A stretch of DNA of 64,000 nucleotides. Origin: Mycolicibacter senuensis. GTDB lineage: Bacteria > Actinomycetota > Actinomycetes > Mycobacteriales > Mycobacteriaceae. Location: NCBI RefSeq assembly GCF_002101885.1, contig NZ_LQPS01000051.1:30935-94934 (forward strand). Reading direction: 5' to 3'. The notes beneath the pieces are model-generated. The model saw only the letters and a list, made by a program, of their open reading frames with translations. It was not told the origin of the DNA and searched no databases. Positions 60,928 to 64,000 of the stretch are shown piece by piece (position 1 is the first letter of the stretch; every line of letters begins with the position of its first letter). The position numbers were made by a program, and so were the translations under genes.

Positions 60928-62729
60928 TCAGTCAGCTGGTTGCGTCCGACGCACCTGCCGCAACGCGTCGGCCACCAGCGTGGCGGCCTGCTCGCCGACA
61001 TGCAACGGGACGTGCCTGCCTTCCAGCAGTGCCTCAGCGTGGGGCAGCCAGCCGGGGTCGTCGGCGACGGCCCTGATCACCTCGCCACCACCGACCCGAG
61101 CGATGTAGCGGGCGGCGATCCAGGTCAATCGGCCGCTGCCGTTCTCGTCCGCCTGGGCTCGTGCCTCCTCAAGCAGACGCGCACCGATCGCGATTTCGGC
61201 CATTCGCCGGGTAAGGCGCCGCGCTCCCAGTTGCGCCGCGTCGGGATCGATACCGGCAAGCGCGGCGATATCGGCGGCCACCCGATGTGATTCGTCCAAG
61301 ATGAATGCGGCCAGCGGCGCAAGCGGAATGGAGCCGTAAGCGTTTTCGGCGCGGGTCGTCACGTCTGCGAAGAACGCCGCGGCGTGACCGCCTGCGATGG
61401 CCCCCAGCGTGCTGAGCGCCATCACGTTTGCTGGGCCTTCACCGATCGAGTGGTAGTGGACATCGCGGATCATGCGAGCGTCGGGCCAGTCCTCGACCAG
61501 GCCGTTGGCTCCGCGCACCTCGGCGGCGTCGCTGGCGTGCCGGCGGGCCCGCTCGCAGCTGTCCATCTTGAACAGCCCCGTGAGCACTCGGGCCAGGCTC
61601 GCCGCAGTAGTGTCGCCGGTCTCGGCACGGTCGAGGATTTCGCCGAGGTAGACCAGCGAACTGAGCCCGGCGACGCTGTCGACGACGAGTTCGGCGAGCA
61701 TGTCACACATCAGGGGCTGCTCAATCAGCGGCCGACCGAACGCGATTCGGTGCCTGCTGTATTCGAGAGCTTCGAATACTCCCCGGCGCATCGCGCCTGC
61801 GCAGGCGGCTACGACGCCTGCCCGGTTCATGTTCACGAAGTCCAGTGCCTGCTTCATTCCTTGCGAGATGTCGCCGACCGGCCAGGCGAACGCACCGTCG
61901 AGGCCGACCTCGCCGGTCGCCATGGACCTACTGGCGAACTTGTCCTTGAGGCGATGGATCCGGATCGCGTTGCGCTCACCGTCCGGTGTCGTGCGGGGCA
62001 CGAGGAAGAACCCCAGCCCCCGGCTGCCGGGTCCGGCACCTTCGGGTCGCGCCGACACCAGTGCGAGATCGCTGTGCGGACAGGAGGCGAACCACTTCTC
62101 GCCGAACAGGCGCCAGGTTCCGTCACCGGTTGCCACGGCGATCGTTTCGTTTGCGCCGACGTCAGAACCTCCGGCCTTCTCGCTGAGAAACATTGCCGCG
62201 GTGAGGTGCTTGCCGGTCTCGTCGCACAGACCCGGCACGAATCGCTCCGCCAGCTGTGGGTCGTGGCGTTTCAAGGTGCCGGCCAGGCCGCTGATCGCGC
62301 CGATCGGGCAACCGGTGATCGCGAGGTCGGATTGGAACAACTCGTAGAACATCAACAGCAGCAGGGTTTTCGACACCGGCCGCTCCAGCCCGCGCCAGCC
62401 TGGCAGGTGCGCGGCCCGGACGACGCCGAACCCGAGCACAATGCGGATCACCTCGTGGTAGGCAGGATGGACTCGACCTCGTCGATCCGCTCGCCGCGCC
62501 GGTTGTACTGATGCAGACGCGGCGGATGACGGTCGGCCGCCACCACCAGCAGCTCGATGACGGTCGGCACCAACCGCCCCAGTTCGGCCAGCGCGGCCGA
62601 GGCGACGGCCGCCTCGGCGCCATGGAGGCTGCGTCCAAGTAAAAACTGCGCGTGCCTGTCGGGGGCGTACCAGTCGTCGGCTTTGGTATCGGGAATATGC
62701 GCCACGCCCGGGTCGGTGCCAGGGATCAT
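60928..62729 (-). pseudogene. AidB-like acyl-CoA dehydrogenase broken by a frameshift
   Basis: The minus strand encodes an acyl-CoA dehydrogenase of about 600 residues in two frames. The N-terminal part (62729 to about 62472; PDRHAQFLLGRSLHGAEAAV and RRGERIDEVE) stops at 62448. The rest (HPAYHEVIRIVLGFGVVRAA, then AAMFLSEKAGGSDVGANETI, FGEKWFASCPHSDLALVSAR and LVEDWPDARMIRDVHY) continues in the next frame. One missing base near 62470, in what should read GluPheHisProAla, restores the frame. It starts with a four-base overlap to the TetR stop. It is either a pseudogene or a sequencing error. Confidence 0.82.
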
Positions 62730-63355
62730 CGATCGCTCCCCAGTGCAGCGGCGATCGCGGATTCGGCTGCGACGGGATCAATGGGGATGCCGGTACCGGC
62801 CTGCTCGAGAGCGAGCCCCAGCGCGGTCGCCCACATGACCCGGGAGATCGCCTGGGGAGGTGTGGTCAGCCGCCAGCCCTTGCGCGACCATAATTCCTCG
62901 ATTGCGCGGGCGCCTTCCTGGCGGAGCTGCTCGAGCGTGGCTGACACCAATTGCTGCACATCGGGATTGCGCCGTGCGATCAACAGGGTCTCGCAGAACG
63001 CCGGTAGTGCCGGTGACGCCGGCGCCTCGGTCGCCATCGCCCGGGAGTAGCTCTGCGGCGACCGCGCCTGGGCGCCCACCTCCTCGATGCGTTCGGCTAA
63101 GCGCACGATCTCGCGGCAAGCCGCCTCGGCGAACAACGCATCCTTCGTCCCGAAGTAGTAGGTGATCTGACTCGGGAAACAATCAGCGGCAGCGGCGATC
63201 GCACCGAGCGATACGGCGGCAAACCCGCGTACCTCGAACAGACGCCAAGCCGCGTCGAGCAACGTCCCGCGGGTCTGGGCGCCCGATTCTCGGGTCGCTC
63301 GTACTCGGTGACGCGCATCAATAAGCGGCACCCGAGCAGAGTCGATTCTAACCAT
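62726..63355 (-). CDS. TetR family transcriptional regulator
   Basis: A protein of about 209 residues. The DNA-binding domain covers roughly residues 25-75: RGTLLDAAWRLFEVRGFAAV, SLGAIAAAADCFPSQITYYF and GTKDALFAEAACRE. The C-terminal domain is helical, of acyl-CoA-responsive type. ATG 63355 and ATG 63376 are both possible; neither has a strong ribosome site, so a leaderless message is possible. It overlaps the broken dehydrogenase gene by four bases and probably controlled it. Confidence 0.82.
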   Translation of the reverse strand: MVRIDSARVPLIDARHRVRATRESGAQTRGTLLDAAWRLFEVRGFAAVSLGAIAAAADCFPSQITYYFGTKDALFAEAACREIVRLAERIEEVGAQARSPQSYSRAMATEAPASPALPAFCETLLIARRNPDVQQLVSATLEQLRQEGARAIEELWSRKGWRLTTPPQAISRVMWATALGLALEQAGTGIPIDPVAAESAIAAALGSDR

Positions 63356-63520
63356 AGTTGTTTGTCTACCATACAAATCTCATTCTTCAACCGTCGCGGC
63401 TGGCCGGGTTTTCAACCTGCGACCGATCGTGACCCGGGAAGTGCTGATTGCACTGTTGAGCGGTGTATCGGTCAGCGCCGCTCAGGGCGCCGGTCAGACG
63501 GGGGCGACCCGCAGATACGA

Positions 63521-63550
63521 AAGAGGAGGCCGGCGAACCGGCCCCCTCTT
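63521..63550 (-). terminator. Rho-independent-like terminator downstream of rpfA
   Basis: A 30-base stretch forms a stem of 12 paired bases with one A-C mismatch around a four-base loop (CGAA on the plus strand). AAGAGGAGGCCGG pairs with CCGGCCCCCTCTT. On the minus strand it starts 13 bases after the rpfA stop, so it is best read as the rpfA terminator. It may also serve TetR transcripts from the other side. Confidence 0.7.
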
Positions 63551-63562
63551 GTCGTGTAGTCG

Positions 63563-64000
63563 CTAGACGACGCGCGTGGGCTGCTGGGCGAAGGCGGCCA
63601 GCGCCTCGTTGCCGCTGACGTTCTCCGCCCGGATGGCCTGCCACAGCTGCTGGTGGAAGCCGACCGAGACAGCCTGCGCCTTCTCACCCTCGGGGGCCGG
63701 GCCCGGCTCGTCGCCGGGCGCGGGCGCCTCGGGAGCGGGAGCCTCCGGCGGTTGCGGCATCCACCAGGGTGCCTCGGGTGCCGGCGGGGGGACATCCTCG
63801 GCAACCGGGGGAGCCTCGGGTGCCGGGGCCTCGGGTGCCGGTGCCTCGGGGGCGGGCGCCTCGGGGGCCGGTGCCTCGGGTGCCGGCGGCAGGTCCTCGG
63901 CGATCGGGGGAGCCTCGGGTGCCGGGGCCTCGGGAGCGGGAGCCTCCGGAGCGGGCGGCAACCATCCCGCGGGAGCCGCCGCAGGGGCGTCCTCGGCGGG
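63563..64000 (-). CDS. rpfA: Resuscitation-promoting factor RpfA, C-terminal part (partial)
   Basis: The minus-strand frame is open from the window edge to TAG at 63563-63565. Most of it is a low-complexity Ala/Pro/Glu region of repeated APEAPAPEAP-type units, with two APPIAEDLPP/APPVAEDVPP-type spacers. It ends in VGFHQQLWQAIRAENVSGNE and ALAAFAQQPTRVV, matching the C-terminus of mycobacterial RpfA. The lysozyme-like Rpf domain and signal peptide lie beyond the window. Position after the moaE region agrees with Rv0867c. RpfA is a secreted peptidoglycan-cleaving growth factor. Confidence 0.9.
   Translation of the reverse strand, partial: PAEDAPAAAPAGWLPPAPEAPAPEAPAPEAPPIAEDLPPAPEAPAPEAPAPEAPAPEAPAPEAPPVAEDVPPPAPEAPWWMPQPPEAPAPEAPAPGDEPGPAPEGEKAQAVSVGFHQQLWQAIRAENVSGNEALAAFAQQPTRVV

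Noticed and set aside
63650..63990. Repetitive DNA at the right end as a CRISPR array
   Set aside because: The repeats are short, in frame and encode Ala/Pro/Glu units of RpfA; no unique spacers of constant length.

Overview
This 64 kb window is high-GC DNA with mycobacterial gene content. It carries many FadE-, FadD-, CaiB- and enoyl-CoA-hydratase-type genes and TetR regulators, a YrbE pair, F420-type oxidoreductase and mycobacterial SRPBCC proteins. From about 49.2 kb to the right end, gene order follows the M. tuberculosis block Rv0856 to Rv0867c: SRPBCC, SRPBCC, dapC, fadA, fadB, XPB helicase, helicase-associated protein, small ORF, moaC, mog, moaE, rpfA. A Mycobacterium or close relative is therefore near certain; the species is not determined.

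Layout. (1) 1-8.8 kb: the end of a probable ferredoxin reductase; an operon of APH-type kinase, SDR, ACAD10/11-like dehydrogenase, TetR and quinone-oxidoreductase-like protein; a lipocalin-like/carboxyltransferase pair on the minus strand; and an APH kinase with an enoyl-CoA hydratase. (2) 8.9-14.7 kb: a YrbE pair without mce genes, then a coupled set of B12-dependent acyl-CoA mutase (two subunits), F420-type oxidoreductase and CaiB transferase. (3) 14.7-18.4 kb: a broken vapC toxin gene, a thiolase with its DUF35 partner, and a TetR gene divergent from an enoyl-CoA hydratase across a perfect palindrome. (4) 18.5-25.5 kb: an APH kinase, then a minus-strand operon FadD, SDR, FadD, GntR, beta-propeller. 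(5) 25.6-38.5 kb: a long plus-strand acyl-CoA catabolic run with CaiB, four overlapping acyl-CoA dehydrogenase genes, a TPP enzyme, a further dehydrogenase, CaiB, hydratase, thiolase and dehydrogenase. (6) 38.6-46.4 kb: TetR, unknown proteins, DoxX, FadD, then a hydratase, rearranged CaiB and amidohydrolase trio. (7) 46.5-49 kb: SAM methyltransferase, tRNA-Lys, -Glu, -Asp and -Phe, and two exported proteins. (8) 49.2-64 kb: the conserved Rv0856-Rv0867c block, interrupted between moaE and rpfA by a frameshifted acyl-CoA dehydrogenase and its TetR.

How the genes fit together. Most of the first 46 kb looks like several independently controlled modules that activate acids to CoA esters (FadD, CaiB), oxidise them (FadE), hydrate them (hydratases), and cleave them (thiolases). 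Many neighbours overlap by 1-4 bases, which implies translational coupling. A recurrent operator-like motif (GAGAA-N5-TTCTC, half site ATGAGAATG) lies before several of these modules, suggesting shared or related TetR control.

Most notable are: a 53-bp element with 6-bp inverted ends present in two genes and translated in both; a mutase with a remodelled pocket; a split ACAD10/11-like kinase/dehydrogenase system; a CoA transferase with rearranged domain order; paired large and small acyl-CoA dehydrogenases in which only the large one keeps the usual base; and a protease-like exported protein without its serine. Residue comparisons to reference proteins were made from memory and need alignment.
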